From contig CM044961.1 of NCBI GenBank assembly GCA_024516035.1, forward strand, positions 742,020 to 806,019: a DNA stretch of 64,000 nucleotides, read 5' to 3'. Position numbers and translations under genes: made by a program. The notes below the pieces were generated by a model. It was not told the origin of the DNA and did not search any database. It saw only the letters and a program-made list of their open reading frames with translations. The stretch comes from Bactericera cockerelli (Eukaryota; Arthropoda; Insecta; Hemiptera; Triozidae). Shown here one piece after another: positions 22,506-33,002 of this stretch (position 1 is its first letter; every line of letters starts with the position of its first letter).

Positions 22506-24631
22506 TGGTCCAGCTGGAGTAGAAAAGAAGAAACGGCGTCAGCTGTGGATTTTTCAGCCCTAAATCCGTACTGTTGATCAATTATAAGTTTGTAATGCTC
22601 TAAGAAGTGATAAAGACGACTACTAACCAATTTCTCAAATATTTTAGAAAAATTGTTGAGAAGGGAAATCGGACGGTAGTTGTTAACTTCTGTCCGAGCT
22701 CCCTTTTTATGAATGGGGACTACAATGGAAGATTTGAAAAGCATTGGAAATTTACCAGAGCGAAAAGAGGCATTAAAAATGCTTGACAAGGGCTCTGCAA
22801 TCAGATGAATTATTTGCCTTATAAGGGTCATAGGAATTGAATCCTCGCCACAGGATTTTTTGTTAGAGCATAGTCTAGCCATTTTTATTACCTCGACTGA
22901 ATTGCAAGGTTCGAGTATAAATGGAATTGGGGGAGACCCAGGAGAAAAGGTTGGTACTACTGAAGAGGTAGATCTAGAAGTAAGCACTGAAGAGGCAGAG
23001 TTGGAGGTAAGTACTGAAGATACTAAACTGGAGGAGAGCACTGAAGAGGCCGAACTGGAGGGGGGCACTGAAGAGGCTGAATTTGATCTAAGCACTGAAG
23101 AGGTTGAATAAGAGGTAGGCACTGAAGAGGCTGAGCTGGAAATTGCCATTGAAGAGGCTGAATTAGAGGTGAGCAGTGAAGAGGTCGAATTGGATGAGAA
23201 TACTGAAGAGGCTGAAATAGAGGTGAGCATTGAGTAGGTTGAGGTGGAGGTAAGGACTGAAGAGGCTGAAATAGAAGTAAGCACTGGAGAGGCTGTATTA
23301 GAGGTGAGCACTGAAGAGGCTGAGCTGGAGGGGAGCACTGAAGAGGCTGAAATAGAGGTGATCACTGAAGAGGCTGGGCTGGAGGGGAGCACTGAAGAGG
23401 CTGAAGTAGAAGTAAGCACTGGAGAGGCTGTTTTAGAGGTGAGCACTGAAGAGGCTGAGCTGGAGGGGAGCACTGAAGAGGCTGAGCTGGAGGGGAGCAC
23501 TGAAGAGGCTGAGCTGGAGGGGAGCACTGAAGAGGCTGAAATAGAGGTGAGCACTGAAGAGGCTGGGCTGGAGGGGAGCACTGAAGAGGCTGAGCTGGAG
23601 GGGAGCACTGAAGAGGCTGAGCTGGAGGGGAGCACTGAAGAGGCTGAAATAGAGGTGAGCACTGAAGAGGCTGAAACTGATGAATGACCTAAACTAAGGG
23701 ACATTGCAGAGTTAGAATAGGAGGTGGCGTGATGATATGATGATGGAGAAGATGAATCAGTAAGTTGGGTAGAATTAATAAGTGCTGATGAGAGAAAATT
23801 AGATTGCACCAATGATGTCGAACATGCTGACGGAGAGGCAGTAGAAACTGAAATGCACGAGTGGGTTTGAGAGGCGGATGAAGGAAAGAGGTTGAGTGTT
23901 ATGCTGCTCCAAAAATCGTTAAATATATTAGCGACCTCCTCGGGATCTGTAGAGATAATATTTCCAGTTTTAATGGTAATTCTTGTGTTGGCAGCGTTGT
24001 TATTTTTGGAAAATTCCTTCACCACATCCCAAACCACTCTACTTTTTTTGTTTATTGGAGCGTCTTGAATTCTCTTGATTGTAAAATTTCTCTTTGCCTC
24101 CCTGACAACATTTTGCAAAACCTTGCTGTATTTCTTAAAGTGAGCTAACAGTGAAACGTCCCCTGATCGTTTGTACTCCTCAAATAATTTGCGTTTTTTA
24201 TTACTAGATATAGAGATGCCTGTTGTAACCCAGGGCTTACGCTTATTATGATCTCTACGTATTGTTTTATAAAGGAAATGACGATTAAATGGAGCAAGAA
24301 ATAAGTTATAAAATACAGCAAGTTTGCAATCAACATCATCAACGCTATAAACAGCTGAAAAGTCCGTCTGCTTAAGAGCAACCAAAAATTTATCAATTTC
24401 TTTCTGAGGGAAACATCTTGTAAAAATTTTGTCCGTTTTTTCAATTACACCTATTTGAAATCGGACTAATTGAGCATGTCTATGATCACCTATGCCTGAA
24501 AATATATTAGTGTCTTCATTCAACAGTTTTTTAGAGGAGAAATTTATAAATATATTATCCAGACATGAGCTGCTAGTAAGAGTAATTCTGGTAGGTACAT
24601 TGACGGATGTTTTTAAATTGAAAAGATTCAA
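22506..24631 (-). pseudogene. LINE ORF2, endonuclease C-terminus, repeat linker and start of RT
   Basis: Begins with the endonuclease C-terminal part (NVPTRIT, SCLDNIF, GIGDHRHAQL with the catalytic Asp-His). A linker of about 27 copies of a 9-residue Ser-rich repeat follows, and then the RT N-terminal blocks (NYRPISLLNNFSKIFEKLV, QQYGFRAEKST). The frame ends at a TA dinucleotide where a transposon has inserted (19763-22503). Removing the insert and one TA copy rejoins it in phase with the RT palm fragment at 19762-18622. Confidence 0.9.
22950..23690 (-). repeat. 27-bp coding minisatellite within LINE ORF2
   Basis: About 27 tandem units, plus-strand form GAGCACTGAAGAGGCTGA..., each translating on the minus strand to a 9-residue repeat of the SASSVLPSS / SASSVLTSI type. 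Unit length is a multiple of three, so copy-number change keeps frame. Downstream copies (23300-23680) are nearly identical, upstream ones more diverged. The antisense strand is also open (Glu-rich), which is a by-product. Confidence 0.92.
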
Positions 24632-25671
24632 TAGTGTGCGAAGTTTAGTTTTTGTATAGAGTATTTAAGAATATCAATATTAAAATCGCCACACACAGCG
24701 AGGTACTTGTAAGAGCTCAACTGCAGCAGCACTTCTTCAAAGGTATTAATGAAAGTGTCAAAATTAGAGCAGATATTATTAGATCTGTATACACAGATTA
24801 TAGCTACCTCTGAGTCAGTGCTAGCTACAGATGTGAACTCAAAGCTTAGTTCCACAGGTTGAGTGTTTAGTGTGATAGGGATTAGCTTTAAGGAACTTTT
24901 CGTGAAGATAGACACCCCCCCACCCGTCTGATTGCCTCGACAGAATGAGGCTGTATGATTATAACCAGGGATATTAATACATGAGGATGTCTTATCAGAT
25001 AACCAAGTTTCACTGAAGCAGAGTACATCTGGAGACAGGTTTTGACTGACCAGAGTATTTAAGAAAAGTTCAATACAGGGTACCTTATTTTTAATACTCT
25101 GTAAGTTATGATGTAGAATAGTAATAATATTTCCCTTAGATCTCTTTACGTTAAACTGAGTATTATCTGGTACAGGAGTGGTAAACCTAGGCGCACTAAG
25201 CAGATCAGACGGGACGGTCTCCAGGGGAGATAGTGAGTAGGGAGGGGCGAGAGGTGGGTGATGGTGAGATGATGAAGCTAGAGGTGATAGAGTGGAGCTG
25301 GAAAAATAGGGAAATGGAGTGCAACCTTCACCAGTGGGGATGAATGGTGTCGCTAAAGGGGACAATATGTAGGGAGAGATGAGGGGTGGGTGGAGGTGGG
25401 AAGATGAAACTGGGGGAATAAATTGAGTAATTTGAGGTGATAGTGAAGATATATCAGAAATCAATGGCACTGAATAAGGTGGTGGTGTAGAGAAGTGAGG
25501 AGACGAAAATGAAATAATTGATTCATCATGAGGGATGAATGGTATTGCTAAAGGAGATAGTGAAGAGGGAGGGATGATCGGAGGGTGTAGGTGGGATGAT
25601 GAAGCTAAGGGGATAAACTGTGCAGCTTGAGGAGATAGAGTAGAGATTGTGAGAGATAAAGGGCGCTGCAA
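24628..25671 (-). pseudogene. LINE ORF2, Pro-rich region and endonuclease N-terminal part
   Basis: 347 codons. Residues 1-165 are Pro/Ser-rich imperfect repeats (SPLAIPFIP, SPQITQFIP, SPLATPFIP). The AP-like endonuclease follows with HHNLQSIKN (metal-binding Asn), CFSETWLS (catalytic Glu), ICVYRS and CGDFNIDIL. The frame stops at TGA after NFAHY; shifting by one nucleotide at an A-run near 24650-24660 continues into the next ORF, so a single indel breaks the enzyme. Confidence 0.85.
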
Positions 25672-26554
25672 GAGGAGAGAGAGTAGAATTAGAGGGCTTT
25701 AAAATATTAGATTGCTCAGACGAAGAACTACATAAGAGCAATGAATAATATATTTGGGAATTTCCAGAAGATATAGCACGACGTTCTGATATTCTATGGT
25801 TATTATTAGTTCTGACTAGAGATCTTCTTAGGTAGTTAAAGATAAATGGTATCACAGATATGTTAAAAAGTATCACAGAGTCAAATAAAACGTAATGATT
25901 AATTAAAGAAAGACAAGATTTAAAAATGGCGAATACTAGGCTAGTACGGTCCAGTAAATAGTTGGTGCAGAACACATGAGAGAGTTTAGTTGAGTAAAAA
26001 AATACAAAATAGTAGCTAAGTAAGAAGACATAAGAGTCGTAATTTTTAGGTACCTTTTGAGTAGCATTGTCTCTCGTTAAAATAAAGAAGGAGCTATAGA
26101 AACGTCCCTGACAATTTTTATTTATGTTATCAATATTATTTGAAATCTGATGAGTAGAGCTAGAAAGTATAGTAAATATTGAATAGGAATAAGTATCTAT
26201 GAGATGATCAGTACAAGTAGATAAGTAGTTAAACAACACTGGATAATTGTTATCTGTGCTGATATAGTAATAATATAGGTATACGTTATAAGATAAATTA
26301 AAATTATCATCTTTCATGAACAACTGATATAGGAGCTTTGAGCACTTGTTTGATATGTCAGGTAAGAAGCAATTTTCACAAGTTGCGATAGTGTTACAAG
26401 TATGGTACCAGTCCCGGATGACAGCTGTTGTCAGGGGAAAATATCTAAAGAGCCTGAGAATAAATGTAAACATAAGATAAGGGTTGTTATAACTGTTCAA
26501 GAAAAAACGAACTAGTTTCTGAGTCAATACTAGAGTCAGAGCTAGTGACGTCAA
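25526..26554 (-). pseudogene. LINE ORF2, unusual N-terminal extension
   Basis: A 342-codon open frame that begins inside the end of ORF1 and runs toward the endonuclease, entering the endonuclease frame after a shift near 25660. It is Tyr/Phe/Asn-rich with several Cys (HTCNTIATCENC near residue 52) and hydrophobic stretches such as FVFFYSTKLSHVF. I recognise no domain. Conservation of an open frame of this length suggests it belongs to ORF2, but it could be a separate small ORF. The last part is Ser/Pro-rich and continues as the Pro-rich repeats of the next piece. Confidence 0.5.
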
Positions 26555-27818
26555 GTAGTATAACTGGACATGATACGTCGCGCAGAGATTTTACCGGGTT
26601 AGTTTTATTATTAGGCAGAAGGATAACGCTGTTTCCTTGCTCAAAGAATTCAATACAAGAGACAAAGTTATTACAAAAGTATTGTTTACCTGCAGTGTTG
26701 AAGTGCAGGCCATGTTTTGTAAACTTATTACGTGACATGAAGAAATTACTTTCCAAATAATAGAATTTATACATTTGACATAGTTTAAGTATATGGAGAT
26801 TGCTAGCAAATATACTGGAATTAAACTGGGGTTTGTCAAATCTATATGGTACACTAGAGAAAATAAGGTTAGTGGAACTCTGCAGATCCTTAAGATTTAT
26901 AAAGGTATTATCCAAAAGTTCAGCTGTTAAAAATGGAACATCATTGACTCCTGCCAGAATGAAGATAATGTCTGACTTGGTGAACTTGCGAGTATAATAA
27001 CGCAGATCCTTGACACAGTGAACCAGGGGAGCTCCAGGATAGGTGACGCAATCCACTGAGTAATGGGGCAGCAGCTGCTGGAGAATAGCACCAAAGTCCC
27101 TTGTCATGCTATCACCGCACACTAGAAGGCGAGGTGACTGAAGATCCGACACTGATTCCGATGACAAGATATTCTGAGTGATGTCAGCAGCAGAGGTTGA
27201 GATGTGATCATGGTTGGGGTTGAGACTCTGGATAGCAGCAGTAGCAACAGCCGAACTCATAGAAGATTGGTTAGGCAGGTTACCAGAAGAAGATGGGAGT
27301 ACCGGATGTTGTACAGAAGCGGAGGCATCATCCTTCTGATGTTGTACAGATTGAGTGGCTAGCTTGTTTTTGGTAATTTTCAATTCATCCTCGACAAGTT
27401 TGAGTCTCTGAAGGAGATCATTGTTTAGCTTCTTTAAGAGATCTATTTCAGCAGTTGACACGCGTGTCCCGTTCTTGGGGGTGGATGAATTTGGAGTGGA
27501 GGAAGAAAGCTTACGAGTAGAATTAGATGATAATCCTTGAGATAGGCGAGTTGATGAATCACGAGTAAGCGAAGAACTGGCAGAAGATGTCGCTTTCGAA
27601 ACACTGGCACCAGGTACACGAGCTGCGACTCCTTTATACTGTGCGGATGGCGAGAGCGTCTGATTTTTATTTGTAGAAGTCACTGTTTTAATAACTGATT
27701 TATTTCCTAAACTGCTATTTTTACTATTACTATTCAGATGGGGTAAGTTGGATTGAAAGGCTGTTTTTGGACGCATGTGTTGGTTGAGAAATTTGCTCTG
27801 GTTTCTAGTCACTGGCAT
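26487..27818 (-). CDS. LINE ORF1 protein with SGNH-hydrolase (esterase) domain
   Basis: 443-aa open frame, apparently intact. Residues 1-115 are basic and Ser/Asn/Thr-rich. Residues 121-155 are a leucine/lysine-rich stretch likely to form a coiled coil. An SGNH-hydrolase-like domain follows: CGDSMTRDFG (block I, Ser237), PGA (261-263), LAGVNDVP (block III Gly/Asn, 289-296) and KHGLHFN with a candidate catalytic His372. Esterase ORF1 proteins are known in CR1-group LINEs and are thought to aid RNP or membrane association. It overlaps the start of the ORF2 frame by 68 nt, suggesting reinitiation or frameshift expression of ORF2 (inference). Confidence 0.85.
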   Translation of the reverse strand: MPVTRNQSKFLNQHMRPKTAFQSNLPHLNSNSKNSSLGNKSVIKTVTSTNKNQTLSPSAQYKGVAARVPGASVSKATSSASSSLTRDSSTRLSQGLSSNSTRKLSSSTPNSSTPKNGTRVSTAEIDLLKKLNNDLLQRLKLVEDELKITKNKLATQSVQHQKDDASASVQHPVLPSSSGNLPNQSSMSSAVATAAIQSLNPNHDHISTSAADITQNILSSESVSDLQSPRLLVCGDSMTRDFGAILQQLLPHYSVDCVTYPGAPLVHCVKDLRYYTRKFTKSDIIFILAGVNDVPFLTAELLDNTFINLKDLQSSTNLIFSSVPYRFDKPQFNSSIFASNLHILKLCQMYKFYYLESNFFMSRNKFTKHGLHFNTAGKQYFCNNFVSCIEFFEQGNSVILLPNNKTNPVKSLRDVSCPVILLDVTSSDSSIDSETSSFFLEQL

Positions 27819-27899
27819 GATTTTTTTTTTTCAAGTTTGCAAAAGTTCAAAAAGACAAAATATGTTGGGATCCACTATTAATATTAATATCACAATTAT

Positions 27900-28860
27900 G
27901 GTCTGTCATCTGTCATCATTTTTAGTGTAATTATGAAATATTGAAATTTATGACACTTGATAAAAATGAATAATTGTGTTTTACAAAAGACAGGAGAAAA
28001 ATAATTCTGTCACAAGCAAAGATAAAATTATTGTTAAAAAAAAGAAGAAAAAGAAATAGAAATTAAAATGAAAATGAATATGAATATCACGTTGTAATAT
28101 TATAATTATTTAATTTATTTAATAACACATAGTTACGAAACACAAGTAAAACGAGAAACAAAAGGAAATTATTTTATTTATACATCCGAGTTCCTATCAG
28201 AAAGAATATCGATTGTCATACAAAAAAGTAATGCTGCCTGTGTAATAGACACACTGCCCTTTTCTCTGACTTGGTAGAATTTTTTTATTTACTCTAATTT
28301 AAAAAAATAATACTAATTAAAAGGTGTAATGTAGGTATATGAATTAAATATTATCAGCCTCATAACTAATAAAATATACGATAAGATAAGGGTGATTCTT
28401 CTAAGTGTTGTTTTTGTCACGTGAGCATTACAATGGTCATTACCTAGTTATTAGATGTTAATATATAAAATTTGATAATGAATATTTTTTTTTCTACCAA
28501 GGTGAAATCCTTGGTAGAAAAGAAAGCCCCATACAAAGAAAGTGTACACTGAAAATTCTAACTCGGTAAATAATGACGTCACAGATCACAGATACTTTTT
28601 TTCTTTAATTTTAAAAAGTTTTTTTTTTTCAAGTAACTGAAATGCACCTTAGGGAATTATAAAAAAGTTCACAGCACAATATTATATCAGATTCATGAAT
28701 ATCCTCTCTTATCTTTGTTTTAACTTTGGCTGTTTAGACAACAATGAAATTTAAGTTATATGAATTTGAATTTGTAGACAACATGGCAAGTCTTTTATCT
28801 TCTCTGTCCGTGGAGAAAAAAGCCTATAAAATGTGTTATTTATAATAAGCATAGTATATT
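27900..28860. other. No gene seen
   Basis: AT-rich; may contain the 5' UTR of the CR1-like LINE at its left end. A small inverted motif TCTACCAAGG/CCTTGGTAGA lies at 28493-28518. Confidence 0.6.
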
Positions 28861-28869
28861 TTATGTTGA

Positions 28870-29170
28870 AAATTGAATAAAAAAAATTGTATGAGTTCCG
28901 TAAATTTTAATGAGTATGCAATGCGCAATATGTCTTGTAGTAGTGGAGATGTCGTTTTTATCGGAAGAAGTCAGATATAATTTTCTGAAAATAAATGCCA
29001 GCAGAACGGGTGTATATTCACGCACCTAACTCTATTTACAAACAGTAAACTAATAATATCAATATGACATAAAAAAGGTTTTTAAAAAAATTGTATGAAC
29101 GCCGGGAATTTCAGTGAGTATGCGATGTGCAATAATCATTGTATTAAGGAGTGCAGATGTCGCTTTAACC
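28870..29170. repeat. Diverged direct duplication left of the gap
   Basis: ATTGTATGAGTTCCGTAAATT..GAGTATGCAATG at 28888 and ATTGTATGAACGCCGGGAATT..GAGTATGCGATG at 29091, both followed by a GAGATGTCG/CAGATGTCG motif. Not coding as far as I can see. Confidence 0.6.
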
Positions 29171-29280
29171 TCAAGAAGACAAATTTCTTACTGCACTTCG
29201 ACAATTTCCATAGAGTTGTGCCCCTAGTGACTAGGTACTTCTTTATTCAGAAGTCTCCGTTGTGTCCTGTGGCCAGATGT

Positions 29281-29380
29281 NNNNNNNNNNNNNNNNNNNN
29301 NNNNNNNNNNNNNNNNNNNNNNNNNNNNNNNNNNNNNNNNNNNNNNNNNNNNNNNNNNNNNNNNNNNNNNNNNNNNNNNN
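29281..29380. other. Assembly gap (100 N)
   Basis: Exactly 100 N, the usual placeholder for a gap of unknown size. A missing fascin exon could be hidden here. Confidence 0.99.
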
Positions 29381-29793
29381 AACCCCGCACTTCGTCTTGA
29401 ACCATAGAAGATTTTGCCTCCTCTCACAAGAAAAAAAACCTTAGGGCGAAATGAATAGACAAATTCTGTATCACAAGTCATTATTAAGCGTCGGTTTTTC
29501 CTATCTTATTACACAGTACCCAATCTGTGACTTAGCGCCACAGAGGTATTACAAAAACCTCTATCGATTCCGCAATTAGTCTTACTGATTGAGGTAGACT
29601 ATCACAGTATAAGTTACCTGTAAAGTACTTGTATAGGTGTACCAATGTACCATCCACAACAATGCAGCCAGTTAATTCCCCCATCGCATTATTCATGTTG
29701 CTATGCAAATGATGCATTCTTGGCCATTGTTTTATCCCGATACATGCTCGCGTTCTGCTTCCGATGATACCAAAGATATAGGAAGTAATCACG

Positions 29794-30511
29794 GGCAATA
29801 GGTGAGTTCGGTGCGAAGATTACCCGCACCTTTTTCGCATGTATGAATTCGGTGCCGCCGAAAAAGGTGATGTATGAGTTCGGTGCGGTCCTAATGACTT
29901 ATAAATTGATTGTTTTTTATAATGTACTCTGTTGCTTGTTAACAGTCATCCTGCTGTTATTAAGTTAGTAGATTATGTTGTAGACAGTTACATTCAGCAA
30001 GGCTGTCCATTTCCTCCTTGAAGGCCATGCCTAGGGTTAATAGTAAGGTTAGGTAAAATACAATGAAGGCCATGCCTTGGGTTTATAGTAGGGTTAGGTA
30101 AAATACAATGAAGGCCATGCCTAAGGTTTATAGTAGGGTTAGGTAAAATATAATGAAGGCCATGCCTTGGGTTTATAGTAGGGTTAGGTAAAATATAATG
30201 AAGGCCATGCCTTGGGTTTATAATTGGGTTAGGTAAAATACAATGAAGGCCATGCCTTGGGTTTATAGTAGGGTTAGGTAAAATACAATGAAGGCCATGC
30301 CTTGGGTTTATAGTAGGGTTAGGTAAAATACATTGAAGGCCATGCCTATAAGGAAAAAAATACTATAATTACCTGATCATCAGGGCAAGTACCAGGGCAC
30401 CGAATTCATACATGACCTTTTTTAGGCGGCACCGAATTCATACATGACCTTTTTTAGGCGGCACCGAACTCATACATTTTTTTATTTTCCGCACCGAACT
30501 CATACGTAGCC
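29794..30511 (-). mobile_element. Foldback DNA element with internal 46-bp minisatellite (copy 2)
   Basis: 718-bp inverted copy of the 6662-7335 element, about 7 internal 46-bp units, flanked by the 8-bp duplication TAATCACG (29786-29793 and 30512-30519). A different TSD from copy 1 proves independent insertion of the same unit. Starts 414 bp right of the assembly gap. Confidence 0.92.
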
Positions 30512-30571
30512 TAATCACGGGATATCGAGAGACTTGTTCGTTTTTGAAGAAAAAAAAACTATTTACTTTCT

Positions 30572-30660
30572 AGGCTGTAACAATAGATCTAATTAGGTCG
30601 CTGTGTTAATTGTAAGGATTTCACCGAAAACCCTGCAACCAGGTCAGATAATAATACTTT
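30572..30660 (+). mobile_element. SINE family F distal tail only
   Basis: CAATAGATCTAATTAGGTCG and AAAACCCTGCAACCAGGTCA, ending ATAATA. Confidence 0.7.
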
Positions 30661-30944
30661 CTATTACCTAATAAAAGGTATATAGAAAGTATTATTTCCG
30701 GTTCGTTTTTTTTTTCGGTCTTTTAGGGCCGAATTATGAAACAGGATTAATTATCTAGGAATTGTTAAACCAAGAAACTGTCACTTAACAGCTGATATAA
30801 TTGCGTTGTTATTGGTTGAAATTCGCACCAGATGACGAAATAAGAGATATTTTAGGATTGGTTAATCTAATCCTGTTTTATAATTTTTTAAAACATCTAG
30901 AATCTAGGTCATTTGGGGAATCGAGATATTAATTTCACTCTCTT

Positions 30945-31138
30945 TTCGGGAAACTCACAAATCAGCTTTCAAAAGATACCTCACCCAGCCTCGGTTAAGC
31001 CGGGAATAGCCAACCAACATCACGAGGATGCAAATTTGAATGGACACCCATCCAAGTCCTAGCGTCGCTGGACGTTGCTTAACTTCAGTGACAGAAAAAG
31101 AACTGGTGTATTCAATGTGCTTCCACTTTGTTCTGGCT
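30945..31138 (-). mobile_element. 5S rRNA-derived SINE
   Basis: Reverse copy retaining GGACACCCATCCAAGTCCTA (complement of the 5S box C region) and GTTGCTTAACTTCAGTGAC. Confidence 0.83.
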
Positions 31139-31139
31139 T

Positions 31140-31300
31140 AAATGTCCCGGTGGTCAATGGTCAACGCGTCTGACTGTTAATGCAGAGGTCGCGTTCAAAA
31201 CCAAGCTGGCACATGACAAGTTATCCTCCCATATAGCATTTTGACCACATAATAATTACTTACTGCTTACTGGTATTATTATTTAAATTATTATTAAAAT
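31140..31300 (+). mobile_element. SINE family G, diverged
   Basis: ATGTCCCGGTGGTCAATGGT, CACATGACAAGTTATCCTCC and TTTGACCACATAATAATTAC; abuts a 5S-type SINE. Confidence 0.7.
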
Positions 31301-31934
31301 CACTTATATCAATGAATTCATTGTGGCCGCTTGCATTGAATAACATGGTCAGATTCTAATAGGGCTAGGGTATAAGCCTCCGTTGTGATCGCGCACGTAA
31401 TGATGAACACAAATCTTGAGGAAGTTATCAGTCCAAAATTACGAGGCAAAAAAATTGCATTCCATTCATTACAGAGTGCAAGAAACCTATCAGCAAGTAA
31501 AAAACATGTAATCAAGTAGTTGCGCTCGTAAAGCTCTGAAAGTTGCAGTACATGCAACTTTGGACACGAAGTTTGGTTCACTATCTCAAGGAAATGCACA
31601 GCCAGAACTTTGGCTAACTCTCCACGGAAACAGAATTTGATGAGAACGAGGATAATATTCGCAAAAAATATTTAAAAAAAAAGTTATCATATTATCATAC
31701 TAGGCAGGCACGCGCCTTATTGCTGCATAAAGTACTGCTAGAATTTTAAAATTGTATTATTATTATTATATTATGCTTTATTAGGTAAGACAAAAAAATT
31801 TAACAGCAAAATAAAATGAAATTACAAAGAAAAAATAAATAGATTGAAAAAAATAGATTATTTTGTAATCGGGGGCGAAGTTGATGCCTCAGGCATTCTC
31901 TGCCACTTAAGCACACCTCATCAGATATTCTAAG

Positions 31935-32125
31935 GGTTTGAGTGGCAGAGAATGCCTAAGGCATTACCTTCGCCCCGGATTACAACACAATTGCACATTT
32001 AAATTTGAATATTTTTTTTTTATACCTTATTTTGTAAATATTGTTAATTTTTTTTATTATCTCTGTTAATAATTTATTGTTGTTTGTCTTGTATAAAAAA
32101 AATAAAGTGTAAATAAATAAATTTG
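31935..32125 (+). mobile_element. LINE 3' UTR fragment
   Basis: AGTGGCAGAGAATGCCTAAG, CTTCGCCCCGGATTACAAC, TTATTGTTGTTTGTCTTGTA and terminal TAAATAAATAAAT. An adjoining inverted piece (31866-31915) carries the same TAATCGGGGGCGAAGTTGAT core. Confidence 0.7.
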
Positions 32126-32147
32126 ACTGTTATGGGAGACAACAAGA

Positions 32148-33002
32148 TCTTACCTTGTTTAACCGACACGTTAATCCGGGGCATTCTCTGCCACTTCACT
32201 CTACCTCAGATGAATTCTAAGGGTTTGATTGTTACAGGAGACAACAAGATCTTACCTTGTTTGACCGACACGTACTTGAAGTTGAAGGCCGCAATGAAGA
32301 AGACAAAAAGATCTTACCTTGTTTAACCGACACGTATTTGGAGTTGAGGGTTTGATTGTAACAGGAGACAACAGGATCTTACCTTGTTTAACCGACACGT
32401 ATTTGGAGTTGAGGGTTTGATTGTAACAGGAGACAACAGGATCTTACCTTGTTTAACCGACACGTATTTGGAGTTGAGGGTTTGATTGTAACAGGAGACA
32501 ACAGGATCTTACCTTGTTTGACCGACACGTATTTGGAGTTGAGGGTTTGATTGTAACAGGAGACAACAGGATCTTACCTTGTTTGACCGACACGTATTTG
32601 GAGTTGAGGGTTTGATTGTAACAGGAGACAACAGGATCTTACCTTGTTTGACCGACACGTATTTGGAGTTGAGGGTTTGATTGTAACAGGAGACAACAGG
32701 ATCTTACCTTGTTTAACCGACACGTATTTGGAGTTGAGGGTTTGATTGTAACAGGAGACAACAGGATCTTACCTTGTTTGACCGACACGTATTTGGAGTT
32801 GAGGGTTTGATTGTAACAGGAGACAACAGGATCTTACCTTGTTTAACCGACACGTATTTGGAGTTGAGGGTTTGATTGTAACAGGAGACAACAGGATCTT
32901 ACCTTGTTTAACCGACACTTTAATCCGGGGCATTCTCTGCCACTTCACTCTACCTCAGATATTCTAAGGGTTTGATTGTTACAGGAGACAACAGGATCTT
33001 AC
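32148..33002 (-). repeat. 65-bp minisatellite made of the fascin exon 4/intron 4 junction
   Basis: Each unit, read on the minus strand, holds the last 31 nt of fascin exon 4 (CTCAACTCC...AAACAAG), the intact donor GTAAGAT and 34 nt of intron. Donor GTs occur at 32153, 32255, 32317, 32382, 32447, 32512, 32577, 32642, 32707, 32772, 32837 and 32902, the last ten at exactly 65-bp spacing, followed by the real donor at 33002. The unit at 32255-32302 keeps about 27 nt more of the exon (an FIAA-coding stretch). A SINE/LINE-tail fragment (AATCCGGGGCATTCTCTGCC) sits in one unit at each end of the array. Units lack a visible AG acceptor, so they are decoy donors rather than mini-exons. Confidence 0.95.

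Larger units (their letters stand above)
18345..27900 (-). mobile_element. CR1-like non-LTR retrotransposon, interrupted
   Basis: Minus-strand order is ORF1 (27818-26487), an overlapping ORF2 frame (from 26554), AP-type endonuclease, a serine-rich linker, reverse transcriptase, then a short AT-rich 3' UTR ending in ATTGA-type repeats near 18345-18375 rather than poly(A). The SGNH-esterase ORF1 and short tandem 3' end are typical of the CR1 group. ORF2 carries frameshifts near 25660 and 24650 and is split by the 19763-22503 insertion. The 5' boundary is not resolved; 27900 is approximate. Confidence 0.85.

Noticed and set aside
22860..23687. Glu-rich plus-strand frames of up to 147 codons
   Set aside because: They are antisense to the Ser-rich 27-bp repeat of LINE ORF2 and exist only because of the repeat.
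32255..32937. Tandem alternative mini-exons of fascin
   Set aside because: Units keep the donor but have no AG acceptor or branch/pyrimidine arrangement before the exon-derived part.
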